From positions 620,001 to 684,000 of the forward strand of contig NZ_VOAY01000003.1 in the NCBI RefSeq assembly GCF_008369125.1: a stretch of 64,000 nt of DNA. The letters are read 5' to 3'. The stretch is from Allopusillimonas sp008369125. Lineage in GTDB: Bacteria > Pseudomonadota > Gammaproteobacteria > Burkholderiales > Burkholderiaceae_B. Positions 51,988-61,743 of the stretch are shown here, piece by piece. The position numbers and the translations under genes are program-made. Under the pieces are notes generated by a model. That model saw nothing but the letters and a program-made list of their open reading frames with translations, was not told the DNA's origin and ran no database searches. Position 1 is the first letter of the stretch, and each line of letters starts with the position of its first letter.

Positions 51988-54855
51988 TCAGCCCACGGCC
52001 GAGGGTTGCGGGGCTAACAGCAGCGGTTTCAAGTAGCTGCCGGTATGGCTGGCAGGTTCTGCAGCCACTTCTTCAGGTGTGCCCTGGGCCACAATCTGCC
52101 CGCCACCGCTGCCACCCTCGGGGCCCATGTCAATAACCCAGTCTGCAGTCTTGATGACATCGAGGTTGTGTTCGATGACGACGACTGTATTGCCAGCTTC
52201 CACCAGTTTGCGCAGTACGTCGAGCAACAGGGCAATGTCCTGAAAATGCAGGCCGGTGGTGGGTTCGTCCAGAATATACAGCGTGCGGCCCGTGCTGCGT
52301 TTCGACAGTTCAAGCGACAGTTTGACGCGCTGGGCTTCACCGCCTGACAGTGTGGTGGCGCTCTGACCCAGTCTCAGGTAAGACAGGCCTACGTCCATGA
52401 GCGTGTCCAGCTTACGGGCAATGGACGGCACCGATGAAAAATAGGTTTGAGCTTGTTCTACGGTGAGATCAAGCACTTCACTTACGTTTTTACCCCGGTA
52501 GCGTATGTCGAGTGTTTCTCGGTTGTAGCGTTTTCCGCTGCAGACATCGCAAGAGACGTACAGGTCAGGCAGAAAATGCATTTCAACCTTGACCACACCG
52601 TCGCCCTGACACGCTTCGCAGCGACCCCCTTTAACGTTGAACGAGAAGCGCCCGGGGCCATAACCGCGGGTTCGCGACTCTGGCACGCCGGCGAACAGCT
52701 CACGAATGGGTGTAAACATGCCCGTATACGTGGCGGGATTGCTGCGAGGCGTGCGGCCAATGGGGCTTTGATCAACGTTGATGATCTTGTCGAAATTTGA
52801 CAGGCCCTCAAGGGCGTCAAAAGGTGCTGGTTCCGTCTGGGCGCGGTGCAGGCGCTGTGCCACAGCTGTTGCCAGTGTGTCATTGATCAGCGTGGACTTG
52901 CCGGAGCCCGAGACGCCGGTTATGCATACCAGTCGGCCGGCAGGGATGGCCAGGTTGACCGCTTTGAGGTTGTTGCCACGGCAGCCTTTGATTTCGAGCC
53001 GAGGCGTGTCGGCGTCTACCGGACGCCGTGTGGGGATGGCTATGCGGCGTGTGCCACTCAAATACTGACCGGTTAGTGACTGGGTATTGCGCATTAACTC
53101 GTCGGGTGTGCCCTGGGCTACCACCTGCCCGCCGTGCTCGCCTGCCCCGGGGCCCATATCAAGAACGAAATCGGCGGAGCGGATCATGTCTTCATCGTGC
53201 TCGACGACAATGACGCTATTGCCCAGGTCGCGCAGATGTTGCAAGGTTTTGATCAGCCTGTCATTGTCACGCTGATGCAGGCCTATGGACGGTTCGTCGA
53301 GTACATACATAACGCCGGTAAGGCCCGAGCCTATCTGGCTGGCAAGACGAATACGCTGAGCTTCACCCCCAGAAATGGTGTCAGCACTGCGGTCGAGCGA
53401 CAGATAGTTGAGCCCGACGTTGTTCAGAAACTCAAGGCGCGCCTCAATTTCGCGCACAATGCGCTGGGCTATTTCTTTTTTGGCACCGGTCAGTTCAAGC
53501 GCACGAAACCAGGCCAGACAGGCAGACAGTGAAAGTGCTTCGACTTCAAAAATGGCGCGACCCTGACGCTGGCCTAACCCGATTTCATTGCCCAGCAGCA
53601 CATTGCGCGCTTCGGTACGCAGGCGAGCGCCACCACAATCGGGGCATACATTTACCTGGCGGTATTTGCCCAGCTCTTCGCGTACTGCGCTGGAGTCGGT
53701 TTCACGCCAGCGTCGTTCGAGATTGGGCACAATGCCTTCAAAAGCGTGTTTTTTTACGGTGCTGCGACCTTTTTCGTTTAGATAGAGAAACGGTATTTTT
53801 TCTTCGCCTGAGCCATACAACACGCGCTGACGGATGTCTTCGGGCAGATCTTCGAAGGGCGTTTCGATGTCAAACTGATAATGGGCTGCCAGGCTGGTGA
53901 GCAGTGTATGGGTAAACGCATTGCGGCGGTCCCATCCATTAATCGCGCCGCTGGCCAGGCTGAGCTCGGGAAACGCCACAATGCGTTTGGGGTCGAACAC
54001 CTCAACACAACCCAGGCCGTCACAGGAGGGGCAAGCACCCACGGGGTTGTTGAAGCTGAACAGACGCGGCTCAAGCTCGGTAAGGCTGTAATGACAAATG
54101 GGGCAGGCGTAATGAACGGAAAAGGCAAACTCTTCGCCGGTATCCATATTGAGCGCAATGGCGCGGCCCTGAGCCAGACCCAGGGCGGTCTCAAAGCTTT
54201 CGGCCAGGCGTTGCTTGCTTTCTGGCTTGACCCGCAGGCGGTCTACGACCACGTCAAAGTCATGCTTTTCAGTTTTGCGCAAAGGCTCGAGTTCGTCTAT
54301 GGACACCATCTGACCGTCTACACGCAGGCGTACAAAGCCTTGTGCCTGCAAGCTGACACACTCATCCTCGAAGCTGCCTTTGCGGTCTCTGGCCAGCGGC
54401 GCAAGAATGGCCAAACGGGTATCGGCAACCAGCCCCAGCACTTTGTCGACCATTTGACTGACACTTTGTGCCTGAAGGGGCAAATGGTGATCAGGGCAAA
54501 AAGGCGTGCCGACGCGTGCGTAAAGCAGGCGCAGATAATCGTGAATTTCGGTAATGGTGCCGACAGTGGAGCGGGGGTTATGGCCTGCCGATTTTTGTTC
54601 GATGGAGATGGCCGGCGAGAGGCCTTCGATCAGATCGACATCGGGTTTGTCCATTAACTGCAGAAACTGTCGTGCATAGGCCGACAGGCTTTCGACGTAA
54701 CGGCGCTGGCCTTCGGCATATAAGGTATCGAACGCCAGTGACGACTTGCCCGACCCCGACAGGCCGGTTACCACCACCAGTTTGTGGCGTGGCAGGTCGA
54801 CGGAAATATTCTTTAGATTGTGCGTTCGGGCACCGCGGATGCGTATCGCTTCCAT
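51988..54855 (-). CDS. uvrA: Excinuclease ABC subunit A
   Basis: 955 residues, damage-recognition ATPase of nucleotide excision repair. Two ABC modules: Walker A GLSGSGKS at residues 31-38 and GVSGSGKSTL in the second half; signatures TISGGEAQRIRLA and TLSGGEAQRVKLS; zinc-finger cysteine pairs (CPICHYSL...CPSCDGLG; CEACQGDG...CDVCSGKRY). No LexA-type CTGT-N8-ACAG box is visible in the 54856-55030 region, so SOS control as in E. coli is not supported. Divergent from an MFS exporter gene. Confidence 0.97.
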   Translation of the reverse strand: MEAIRIRGARTHNLKNISVDLPRHKLVVVTGLSGSGKSSLAFDTLYAEGQRRYVESLSAYARQFLQLMDKPDVDLIEGLSPAISIEQKSAGHNPRSTVGTITEIHDYLRLLYARVGTPFCPDHHLPLQAQSVSQMVDKVLGLVADTRLAILAPLARDRKGSFEDECVSLQAQGFVRLRVDGQMVSIDELEPLRKTEKHDFDVVVDRLRVKPESKQRLAESFETALGLAQGRAIALNMDTGEEFAFSVHYACPICHYSLTELEPRLFSFNNPVGACPSCDGLGCVEVFDPKRIVAFPELSLASGAINGWDRRNAFTHTLLTSLAAHYQFDIETPFEDLPEDIRQRVLYGSGEEKIPFLYLNEKGRSTVKKHAFEGIVPNLERRWRETDSSAVREELGKYRQVNVCPDCGGARLRTEARNVLLGNEIGLGQRQGRAIFEVEALSLSACLAWFRALELTGAKKEIAQRIVREIEARLEFLNNVGLNYLSLDRSADTISGGEAQRIRLASQIGSGLTGVMYVLDEPSIGLHQRDNDRLIKTLQHLRDLGNSVIVVEHDEDMIRSADFVLDMGPGAGEHGGQVVAQGTPDELMRNTQSLTGQYLSGTRRIAIPTRRPVDADTPRLEIKGCRGNNLKAVNLAIPAGRLVCITGVSGSGKSTLINDTLATAVAQRLHRAQTEPAPFDALEGLSNFDKIINVDQSPIGRTPRSNPATYTGMFTPIRELFAGVPESRTRGYGPGRFSFNVKGGRCEACQGDGVVKVEMHFLPDLYVSCDVCSGKRYNRETLDIRYRGKNVSEVLDLTVEQAQTYFSSVPSIARKLDTLMDVGLSYLRLGQSATTLSGGEAQRVKLSLELSKRSTGRTLYILDEPTTGLHFQDIALLLDVLRKLVEAGNTVVVIEHNLDVIKTADWVIDMGPEGGSGGGQIVAQGTPEEVAAEPASHTGSYLKPLLLAPQPSAVG

Positions 54856-55030
54856 AGGGTTTGGGGTCCAACTCTTTATTTAGGCTAACTTGTTACTATA
54901 ACGCGCCGGCCTTCGCCGTGCGTTACCGGGTGCTAAGTTGATGCGACTGGCAGCGGCCAGAAGGTTTCGTTGGGGTCGGTCATGTGGATATGTCGGCGCA
55001 CCTTTTTCCGGCATGGTTTAATTGAGCATT

Positions 55031-56239
55031 ATGCGTACAAACTCTGCATCTGCCGCCAAGCCTACCCGGGCTCGGCTAAAGCTTACTGCGCTCGAACGCA
55101 AAGCCAGCATTGCGCTGGCATTGTTGTTTGCGACGCGCATGTTGGGCCTGTTTCTGCTTACTCCCGTCTTTGCAGTGGCCGCCCTTACGATTCCGGGGGG
55201 CGACAATGCTGCCCGGGTGGGCCTGGCGCTGGGCGCGTACGGCCTGACTCAGGCCATTATGCAGATTCCTCTGGGCATGGCTTCAGACCGATGGGGGCGA
55301 CGTCCCGTCATTGTGTTTGGCATGGTGCTGTTTGTTGTGGGCGGCGTTATCTGTGCCATGGCCAAAAACGTTGACTGGATTCTGGTCGGACGCATCGTAC
55401 AGGGCGTGGGGGCTGTGTCGGCGGCCATTACCGCCTGGGTAGCGGATGCCACCCGGCCCGAGGTGCGCACGCGTGCCATGGCCATGATTGGCGGCTCCAT
55501 TGGCATTTCGTTTGCTGTGTCGCTGGTGATCTCGCCGATGTTGGTGGGCGAGTTCGGGCTTTCAGGGTTGTTCTGGGCCATCAGCCTGCTGGGTTTCGTT
55601 TGTTTGCTGATTGCAAGCTTTGTGGTGCCTTCGGTACCCCAGGCGCGTATGCCAATTATTCAGGCCCGTGTGCGCGACGTGTTGCACCACGCCGATCTGC
55701 TGCGTCTTAATTTTGGCGTGTTCTGTTTGCACTTTGTGTTGATGGCGCTGTTTATTGTTGCGCCGGGGTTGCTGGCCACGTTGGGTGGGTACGACACTTC
55801 TACTCTCTGGGAAGTGTATCTGCCGGTTATCTTGCTGTCGTTTGTGCTCATGGTGCCGGCAGTGTTTTATACCGAAACTCGCCATGCCCATAAAATTGCG
55901 CTCGAAATCGCGGTGGCAGGGCTGGTGGTTGTGCTGGCGTTGATGCCTCTGGCACGGCATAACTTTCTGGCTCTGGTGGCCTTGATGGTTGGATTCTTCA
56001 TTGCCTTTAATATTCTTGAAGCCCTGCAACCCTCGCTGGTGTCACGCGTGGCACCGCCCGAGTACAAAGGATTGGCCCTGGGGTTTTACAACACAGCCCA
56101 ATCGCTGGGTGTGTTTATGGGGGCAACGGTAGGCGGCTTGCTGGCCGCTTCAGGGCGTAGCTCTGCCGTGTTTTTACTGTCAGCCGGGCTGACATTTGTC
56201 TGGTTTTTGACCGCGCGTGGGTTCAAGGACAAAACCTGA
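55031..56239 (+). CDS. Major facilitator superfamily transporter (YajR-like)
   Basis: 402 residues from the ATG at 55031 (a TTG at 55022 would add three residues). Twelve hydrophobic helices; motif A GMASDRWGRRPVIVFG between helices 2 and 3 and the helix 4 motif GRIVQGVGAVSAAITAWVAD, which resembles drug:H+ antiporters. The 12-TM form without the C-terminal YAM domain distinguishes it from full E. coli YajR. Substrate unknown. It lies between uvrA and ssb, a neighbourhood shared by many Proteobacteria, but 170 bases before ssb. Confidence 0.85.
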   Translation: MRTNSASAAKPTRARLKLTALERKASIALALLFATRMLGLFLLTPVFAVAALTIPGGDNAARVGLALGAYGLTQAIMQIPLGMASDRWGRRPVIVFGMVLFVVGGVICAMAKNVDWILVGRIVQGVGAVSAAITAWVADATRPEVRTRAMAMIGGSIGISFAVSLVISPMLVGEFGLSGLFWAISLLGFVCLLIASFVVPSVPQARMPIIQARVRDVLHHADLLRLNFGVFCLHFVLMALFIVAPGLLATLGGYDTSTLWEVYLPVILLSFVLMVPAVFYTETRHAHKIALEIAVAGLVVVLALMPLARHNFLALVALMVGFFIAFNILEALQPSLVSRVAPPEYKGLALGFYNTAQSLGVFMGATVGGLLAASGRSSAVFLLSAGLTFVWFLTARGFKDKT

Positions 56240-56409
56240 AGCGCGCCGCGAGGCTTGGCGGCCTGCGTAGCCTGGGCGGGGGTTGGCAGGGTTTGAATAG
56301 CTTGCCGCATGCGGGGCGGGCAAATTGTGCGCGCACCGGGTAGCCCCGCCGCTTCAAAATCGTCGATAATGGCGTATCTATCTAAATTTTCAGATCTAAA
56401 GGTGTACTC

Positions 56410-56925
56410 ATGGCCTCAGTAAACAAAGTCATTCTCGTCGGCAACCTGGGTCGCGACCCCGAAGTCCGCTACAGCCCGGACGGCGCGGCCATTTGTAACG
56501 TTTCCATTGCCACGACCTCTGCCTGGAAAGACAAGGCATCCGGCGAGCGCCGCGAAGAAACCGAATGGCATCGCGTCGTGTTTTACAACCGCCTGGCCGA
56601 GATTGCCGGCGAGTATTTGAAAAAAGGCCGGTCAGTGTATGTTGAAGGCCGTCTCAAAACCCGTAAATGGCAAGACAAAGAAACCGGCGCTGATCGCTAC
56701 AGCACCGACATCGTTGCCGACCAAATGCAGATGCTGGGCGGACGCGAGGGCGGTGAAGGCAGCATGGGCGGTGGTGGGGGTGGTGACGAATACAATCAGG
56801 CACCTCAACAGCAGCAACAGCGTGCACCGCGTCCGGCACAGGGCCAGCAAAGCCAGGGTCGCCCGGCCGCTGCAGCGCCTGCCGCCGCCAATCTGGCTGA
56901 CATGGATGACGACATCCCGTTCTAA
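56410..56925 (+). CDS. ssb: Single-stranded DNA-binding protein
   Basis: 171 residues. N-terminal OB fold with ASVNKVILVGNLGRDPEVRY, TEWHRVVFYNRLAEI and KKGRSVYVEGRL. Then a Gly/Gln/Pro-rich linker with a run of glutamines, and the acidic tip DMDDDIPF, which recruits DNA-repair and replication partners. The ATG at 56410 has AAAGG 8 bases upstream. A good terminator follows. Neighbour of uvrA, as in E. coli where uvrA and ssb diverge (here an MFS gene intervenes). Confidence 0.97.
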   Translation: MASVNKVILVGNLGRDPEVRYSPDGAAICNVSIATTSAWKDKASGERREETEWHRVVFYNRLAEIAGEYLKKGRSVYVEGRLKTRKWQDKETGADRYSTDIVADQMQMLGGREGGEGSMGGGGGGDEYNQAPQQQQQRAPRPAQGQQSQGRPAAAAPAAANLADMDDDIPF

Positions 56926-56991
56926 GTTGGCTGAAAGCTGTTCAGGGCCTTCGCGGGTGCAAGTTCTGTAGCAGTATTACGTTGCAACACT

Positions 56992-57027
56992 AAAAAGCCT
57001 GTAACCACAGTAGTTACAGGCTTTTTC
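56992..57027 (+). terminator. Rho-independent terminator of ssb
   Basis: Perfect 14-bp stem AAAAAGCCTGTAAC (56992-57005) with GTTACAGGCTTTTT (57013-57026), 7-base loop, T-run included in the arm. Usable in both directions, also for the convergent SDR gene. Confidence 0.92.
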
Positions 57028-57251
57028 TTTGGCGGGCCCAGCATGAACTGACGCCTATAGGTTGATCACGGTGAACGAAGCCAGGCGCAACCGCATGATC
57101 AGGGCGACATGGTATAGATCCGGCGGTTGTGCAGCGAAAGAGAGCGTGCTTATCACGGTGATGCCTCGCCTTGAGCCTGAAAGGGTAATGGCGTCGAGCC
57201 GGAGCGAGGAGTCAGCATTGGTCGTAGTAGCGTGGACGAGAAGGCTGCACC
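57028..57251. other. Spacer between the ssb terminator and the SDR gene
   Basis: No supported gene in 224 bases. Bases 57061-57080 resemble 4374-4393 (17 of 20) with weaker similarity downstream. Short open frames on both strands have no ribosome-binding sites or recognisable products. Confidence 0.45.
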
Positions 57252-58025
57252 TCACCCAATTGACGCCCCACCGTCAACAGCCAGGTACTGGCCCGTTACA
57301 TGGCGTGAGGCTTCGCTGGCCAGAAACAGGGCAGCGCCTTTGAGGTCATCGTCGCCACCCAGCCTGCGTAGTGGGGTATTGGCGATGATGCCGTCCGCCA
57401 TTTTGTGGAGCAGCCCTGCTGTCATTTTTGATGGAAAAAACCCGGGGCAGATGGCGTTGACGTTAATGCCGTAGTGCCCCCACTCTGACGCCAGGGCGCG
57501 GGTAAAGTTGATGGCTGCCGCTTTTGACGTGTGATAACCGATGGTGTGTACGCCCGGGCGCATGCCTTTGAGCCCGGCTACCGAGGCGATGTTGATGATT
57601 TTGCCTTGGCCGCGAGGGATCATGCAGCGGCGACCTACTTCGCGCGCCAGAAAGAAGGGGGCGTTGACGTTCAGGTTCATGACTTTATGCCATGCCTCGT
57701 CGGGGTGTTCTTCGGTTGGGGCGCCCCAGGTTGTGCCGGCGTTGTTCACAAGAATGTCTATATCGCCCGAACCGGCGATGGCTGTGTCCACCATTTGCGG
57801 AATGGTGTCGAAGTCTTGCAAGTCGCTGACAATAGTCTGCACGGTTATGCCCATGCCTTCGAGATGTGTTTTTGCCTCTTCAAGCTCGTGCGCTTTGCGT
57901 GCCGTGATGACGACCTTGCAACCCATCTCGCCCAGTGCCTCGGCAATCTGCAGCCCCAGGCCGCGCGATCCGCCTGTTATCAGGGCCACTTTGCCATCGA
58001 GCTGGAACAGTGCTTTTACACTCAT
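57252..58025 (-). CDS. Short-chain dehydrogenase/reductase (SDR)
   Basis: 257 residues, classical SDR. Cofactor motif TGGSRGLG at residues 17-24, NNAG in DILVNNAGTTWG, catalytic Ser in NIASVAGL, and YxxxK as YHTSKAA. The C-terminus ends YLAVDGGASIG, typical of Gxx-type NAD(P)-dependent alcohol/ketone oxidoreductases such as gluconate 5-dehydrogenase or 3-oxoacyl-ACP reductase-like proteins. Substrate unknown. ARG after the Rossmann beta-2 strand (ITARKAHELEE) suggests NADP preference. Promoter region on the minus strand includes TATAAT (58051-58046). Confidence 0.9.
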   Translation of the reverse strand: MSVKALFQLDGKVALITGGSRGLGLQIAEALGEMGCKVVITARKAHELEEAKTHLEGMGITVQTIVSDLQDFDTIPQMVDTAIAGSGDIDILVNNAGTTWGAPTEEHPDEAWHKVMNLNVNAPFFLAREVGRRCMIPRGQGKIINIASVAGLKGMRPGVHTIGYHTSKAAAINFTRALASEWGHYGINVNAICPGFFPSKMTAGLLHKMADGIIANTPLRRLGGDDDLKGAALFLASEASRHVTGQYLAVDGGASIG

Positions 58026-58322
58026 ACAAACCTCTTTGTGATGAAATTATAGTTAATGGATAAAGGAGGATGCGCTCCGCTGCCATGGTGATTGGAATGC
58101 TGGGTTGTTCTGCTGTGCGGATCAGTGTTCTGCCGACACGCAATAGTAAGACCTGAGCCTCGATGTGTAAATCGGCGCAAGGGTAAACACGGAGGCATGG
58201 GCGGGCGACGTGCGAAGCAATGCCCTGCCTTATCGGCTATCGTAATAAATGGCACCATGTATGCCGTATTGCAGCGATTTTCTTATGTTTTTTTTACCGG
58301 CAACACCATCCCTCGCCTATTC
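58026..58322. other. Divergent spacer between SDR gene and ddpX
   Basis: 297 bases with no supported gene apart from a possible 22-residue N-terminal extension of ddpX from an ATG at 58257. A minus-strand TATAAT (complement of 58046-58051) suits the SDR gene. No Pho box or other named site is evident. Confidence 0.5.
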
Positions 58323-58916
58323 ATGCACTCAACTTCTCATCTCGCCACAGACACCGCCTCTGCCTTGGTCACCATCACACCGCCTGATTTCCCGGTGATT
58401 ATTGACCTTGTTTATGCCACGCCCCGAAATTTCACCGAGCATGTTGTTTATGCACAGGCGCAATGTGCCCTGCACGCAGACGCAGCGGCCTGTCTGGCGC
58501 TTGCTGCGCAGGCGGCGCGTCGTGCAGGCTACACCCTTAAAATTTTTGATGCCTACCGACCTCCTGCTGCGCAGGCGGTATTCTGGGCTTTGTGTCCTGA
58601 TCCGCGCTATGTGTCGGACGTGTCGGTAGGCTCACATCATTCGCGTGGTGTTGCGGTCGATGTCACCCTAATGGACGGTAATGGGTGTGAACTCGATATG
58701 GGTACGGGCTTTGACGCCATGGAAGCACACTCGCATCATGACTGTGATGACCTTTCTGTTGAGGCGCAACGCAACCGCAGCATGCTATTGGGCATTATGT
58801 TGCATGCAGGCTTTAAGGCCATCGCAACGGAGTGGTGGCACTATGAATTACCCGATGCCCACCGCTACCCTTTGCTCGACAGCGATGTGGTTCAGGTGGT
58901 TCATTTCAAAAACTAG
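58323..58916 (+). CDS. ddpX: D-alanyl-D-alanine dipeptidase (VanX/DdpX family)
   Basis: 197 residues from the ATG at 58323, close to the 193-202 of known DdpX/VanX; an in-frame ATG at 58257 would add 22 hydrophobic residues. Zinc ligands are seen in SHHSRGVAVDVTL (His and Asp) and EWWHYE (catalytic Glu and third ligand His), the DD-dipeptidase signature; the substrate-contact Arg is in FDAYRPPAAQ. It cleaves D-Ala-D-Ala to free D-alanine. It heads a gene set in the E. coli ddpXABCDF order, which supports use of the dipeptide as a nutrient rather than vancomycin resistance. Confidence 0.92.
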   Translation: MHSTSHLATDTASALVTITPPDFPVIIDLVYATPRNFTEHVVYAQAQCALHADAAACLALAAQAARRAGYTLKIFDAYRPPAAQAVFWALCPDPRYVSDVSVGSHHSRGVAVDVTLMDGNGCELDMGTGFDAMEAHSHHDCDDLSVEAQRNRSMLLGIMLHAGFKAIATEWWHYELPDAHRYPLLDSDVVQVVHFKN

Positions 58917-59016
58917 GGTTATCCCCCCTGCAGCCAAAGGGGCTGCGGACGGTAAGCTGGCACCTTGGCCGAAAGGCCAGCGAGTCAATCTGTCGTTCCC
59001 TTTTCGGAGTATCCCC

Positions 59017-60603
59017 ATGGTTTCGCAAAGTACTTCTCCGCGTCATGCCTTTGGTGCGGGCAGGAAATATCTGGTGTCGGTCATGGCAGGCATCAGCCTG
59101 GCAACCTTGTCGCTGGCGGTTGGTGCCGTTACGCCGCCTGATACGCTGGTTATTGGAAAGGCGGCAGATCCGCAGACGCTAGACCCTGCGGTCACGATCG
59201 ATAACAACGATTGGACGGTCACGTACCCCGCCTACCAGAAACTGATGCGTTACAAGCAGGTTAACGGCAAGGGCTCTACCGAGGTAGAGGGTGATCTGGC
59301 AGAAAGCTGGGAGGTTACACCTGACAACCTTACCTGGACGTTCAAGCTGCGCCCTGGGCAAAAATTTGATGATGGTTCTGATGTAACTGCCGAAGCCGTC
59401 AAGTTTTCGTTCGAGCGTTTGTTGAAAGCCAAGCAGGGGCCCTCTGAAGCGTTTCCGGCATCGTTGAAAGTGACGGCGACTGACCCACTGACGGTGACGT
59501 TTACGCTTGAGAATTCTTTTGCTCCGTTCCTTTATACGCTGGCCAATAACGGTGCGAGCATAATTAACCCGAAAATCGTTAAAGAGCATGGCGATAAGGC
59601 AGACAGCTGGCTGGCCAGTCATACAGCTGGGTCTGGGCCTTACCGGCTGGTTTCCTGGCAGAAAGGGCAAGCCCTGACACTGGAGAAAAACCCCCATTAC
59701 GGCGGCAGCAAAAAGCCGACGCTGGACAAAATGGTGGTCAAAATCGTACCTGAGGCGTCGTCCCGTCGCCTGCAACTGCAGAAGGGCGATCTGGACGTGG
59801 CAGAAGATATGCCGGTTGACCAGGTGGTGGCGCTGAAGGCCACGCCCTCGGTTACGGTGCATCAGTTTCCGTCGTTGCGTGTTACGTATCTGTATCTGAA
59901 CAACAAGTCGGGGCCTTTGAAGAACGCCGATATGCGGCATGCGGTTGTCGATGCCCTTGATTACCAGGGCATTATTGATGGCATTATGCTCAAGCAGGCG
60001 GTGCAGACGCGCGGCCCCATACCTGAAGGCATGTGGGGTTATGACGACTCGCTGCCTTTGCCCAAGCAGGATCTGGACGCGGCCAAAGCGGCGCTTAAGC
60101 GTTCAGGTGAATCCAAGCCGTCGCTGTTGCTGCGTTACTCAACGCGCGACCCCAACTGGGAACCCATTGCGCTTACCGTGCAGGCTAACTTGGCCAGCAT
60201 TGGCGTTAATGTAAAGCTCGAAAAACTGGCAAACGCGACACTGCGTGAGAACCTGGGCAAGGGCGACTTCGATATCTCTATCGGTAACTGGAGCCCTGAT
60301 TTCGCCGACCCGTATATGTTTACCAGCTACTGGTTTGATTCAGACAAGCAAGGGCTGGCCGGTAATCGCTCGTTCTATTCCAATCCTCAAGTTGATACCT
60401 GGTTGCGAGAGGCCGCCGTGCTGGCCGATCAGGGCAAGCGTGCTGCGCTTTATAAACAGGTGCAGCAGCAGGTGGTAAAAGATGCCGCTTATGCGTATTT
60501 GTACCAGACCAATTACCAGGCAGCCATGCGTAATGACGTTAAAGGTTATGTTTTTAACCCCATGCTTGAGGCTGTTTTCAACGTGGCAGACATGAGCAAG
60601 TAG
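59017..60603 (+). CDS. ddpA: Peptide ABC transporter substrate-binding protein
   Basis: 528 residues from the ATG at 59017 (MVSQSTSPRHAFG), with GGAG upstream; the open frame further upstream overlaps ddpX. Signal peptide (YLVSVMAGISLATLSLAVGAV) without a lipobox. SBP family 5 fold: TLVIGKAADPQTLDPAVT, LAESWEVTPDNLTWTFKLRPGQKF, the family's central block DMRHAVVDALDYQGII, and DISIGNWSPDFADP. Periplasmic binding of short peptides; in the ddp context D-Ala-D-Ala is the expected ligand but this cannot be shown from sequence. Followed 10 bases later by the permease. Confidence 0.9.
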   Translation: MVSQSTSPRHAFGAGRKYLVSVMAGISLATLSLAVGAVTPPDTLVIGKAADPQTLDPAVTIDNNDWTVTYPAYQKLMRYKQVNGKGSTEVEGDLAESWEVTPDNLTWTFKLRPGQKFDDGSDVTAEAVKFSFERLLKAKQGPSEAFPASLKVTATDPLTVTFTLENSFAPFLYTLANNGASIINPKIVKEHGDKADSWLASHTAGSGPYRLVSWQKGQALTLEKNPHYGGSKKPTLDKMVVKIVPEASSRRLQLQKGDLDVAEDMPVDQVVALKATPSVTVHQFPSLRVTYLYLNNKSGPLKNADMRHAVVDALDYQGIIDGIMLKQAVQTRGPIPEGMWGYDDSLPLPKQDLDAAKAALKRSGESKPSLLLRYSTRDPNWEPIALTVQANLASIGVNVKLEKLANATLRENLGKGDFDISIGNWSPDFADPYMFTSYWFDSDKQGLAGNRSFYSNPQVDTWLREAAVLADQGKRAALYKQVQQQVVKDAAYAYLYQTNYQAAMRNDVKGYVFNPMLEAVFNVADMSK

Positions 60604-60613
60604 GCGGCGCTGC

Positions 60614-61630
60614 ATGTCGTGGTTCACGATAGTAAGAAAACGCTTGCCAGGTGTGGTGATGGTGGTGATCGGGGTGTCGCTGATCACCTTCATCATCTCT
60701 CACCTTATTCCGGGCGACCCGGCGCGGCTTATTGCCGGGGACCGGGCTACGGATGAAATTGTTGCCGCCATACGCACCAAGCTGGGTCTGGATCTGCCTC
60801 TGTATCAGCAATACTGGAATTATCTTGTAGGGCTGGTACACGGCGATCTGGGTACCTCCATACGTACCGGCAGGCCAGTGCTGGAAGACATTGCCGCGTT
60901 TTTTCCGGCCACGCTTGAATTGGCCCTGGTCGCCTTGGTTCTGGCGACGGTGGTAGGTATTCCGCTGGGGGTGCTGTCGGCGGTTTACCGCAACAAGCCT
61001 ATCGATCAGCTTGTGCGTACCATTTCAGTGACGGGGATTTCTACGCCCGCCTTCTGGTTGGGGCTGGGTTTGATCGTGCTTTTTTACGGGCGGTTGGGCT
61101 GGTTTCCCGGTGGCGGTCGGCTGGAGCAGGGCATGGCGCCGCCCACCGATATTACCGGCCTTTTTTTGGTTGATGCCTTGCTCACCTGGAATATTCCGGT
61201 TTTTCTCAATGCCTTAAAGCATCTGGTGCTTCCTGCGTTTACGCTAGGCTTTGTTCACCTGGGTGTCGTGGCGCGGCAGATTCGTTCGGCCATGCTGGAG
61301 CAACTGGGTGAAGACTACGTGCGTACGGCGCGTGCGTTTGGCTTGTCGCGTTGGGCCGTGGTGTTTCGTCAGGCTTTGCCCAATGCCTTGATCCCATCGG
61401 TGACGGTACTGGGCCTGGCGCTTGGTGACCTGCTGTATGGCGCGGTGCTGACCGAAACCGTGTTTGGCTGGCCGGGCATGGGCGCTTATGTGGTGGAATC
61501 TATACAGGCCCTGGATTTTCCTGCTGTCATGGGGTTTGCCGTGGTGGTTTCTTTTGCTTATGTACTGGTCAATTTGCTGGTCGATTTGCTGTATCGCTGG
61601 CTTGATCCGCGTATTACGGGGGTTACCTAG
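60614..61630 (+). CDS. ddpB: Peptide ABC transporter permease (DppB type)
   Basis: 338 residues, six transmembrane helices. The N-terminal half has PGVVMVVIGVSLITFIISHLIPGDPAR, a classic DppB/OppB beginning. The EAA loop for ATPase docking reads EQLGEDYVRTARAFGLSRWAVVFRQALPNALIP. GLALGDLLYGAVLTETVFGWPGMG follows. Forms a heterodimer with the next permease. Start ATG at 60614 with GGCGGCG ahead; no better start exists. Confidence 0.93.
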   Translation: MSWFTIVRKRLPGVVMVVIGVSLITFIISHLIPGDPARLIAGDRATDEIVAAIRTKLGLDLPLYQQYWNYLVGLVHGDLGTSIRTGRPVLEDIAAFFPATLELALVALVLATVVGIPLGVLSAVYRNKPIDQLVRTISVTGISTPAFWLGLGLIVLFYGRLGWFPGGGRLEQGMAPPTDITGLFLVDALLTWNIPVFLNALKHLVLPAFTLGFVHLGVVARQIRSAMLEQLGEDYVRTARAFGLSRWAVVFRQALPNALIPSVTVLGLALGDLLYGAVLTETVFGWPGMGAYVVESIQALDFPAVMGFAVVVSFAYVLVNLLVDLLYRWLDPRITGVT

Positions 61631-61743
61631 CGTGGTTGCTGTTGCTGGTTATCACACGGTGGTGAGGTTTACGGCTGTACCATGCGTGCCCGGTGTGTTG
61701 CACCGCTTGTGCAGCAACCCAAACTGTAAATGGGGTTTGCCTG

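Noticed and set aside
53881..54657. Plus-strand open frame of about 258 codons opposite uvrA
   Set aside because: Antisense shadow of a clearly intact uvrA.
54856..55030. Possible SOS (LexA) box controlling uvrA
   Set aside because: No CTGT-N8-ACAG or close variant found; the TTGTTACTATAACG stretch does not fit.
58092..58322. Long N-terminal extension of the DdpX frame
   Set aside because: The family length and zinc-site spacing fit a start at 58323; the added residues have no similarity and no ribosome-binding site.
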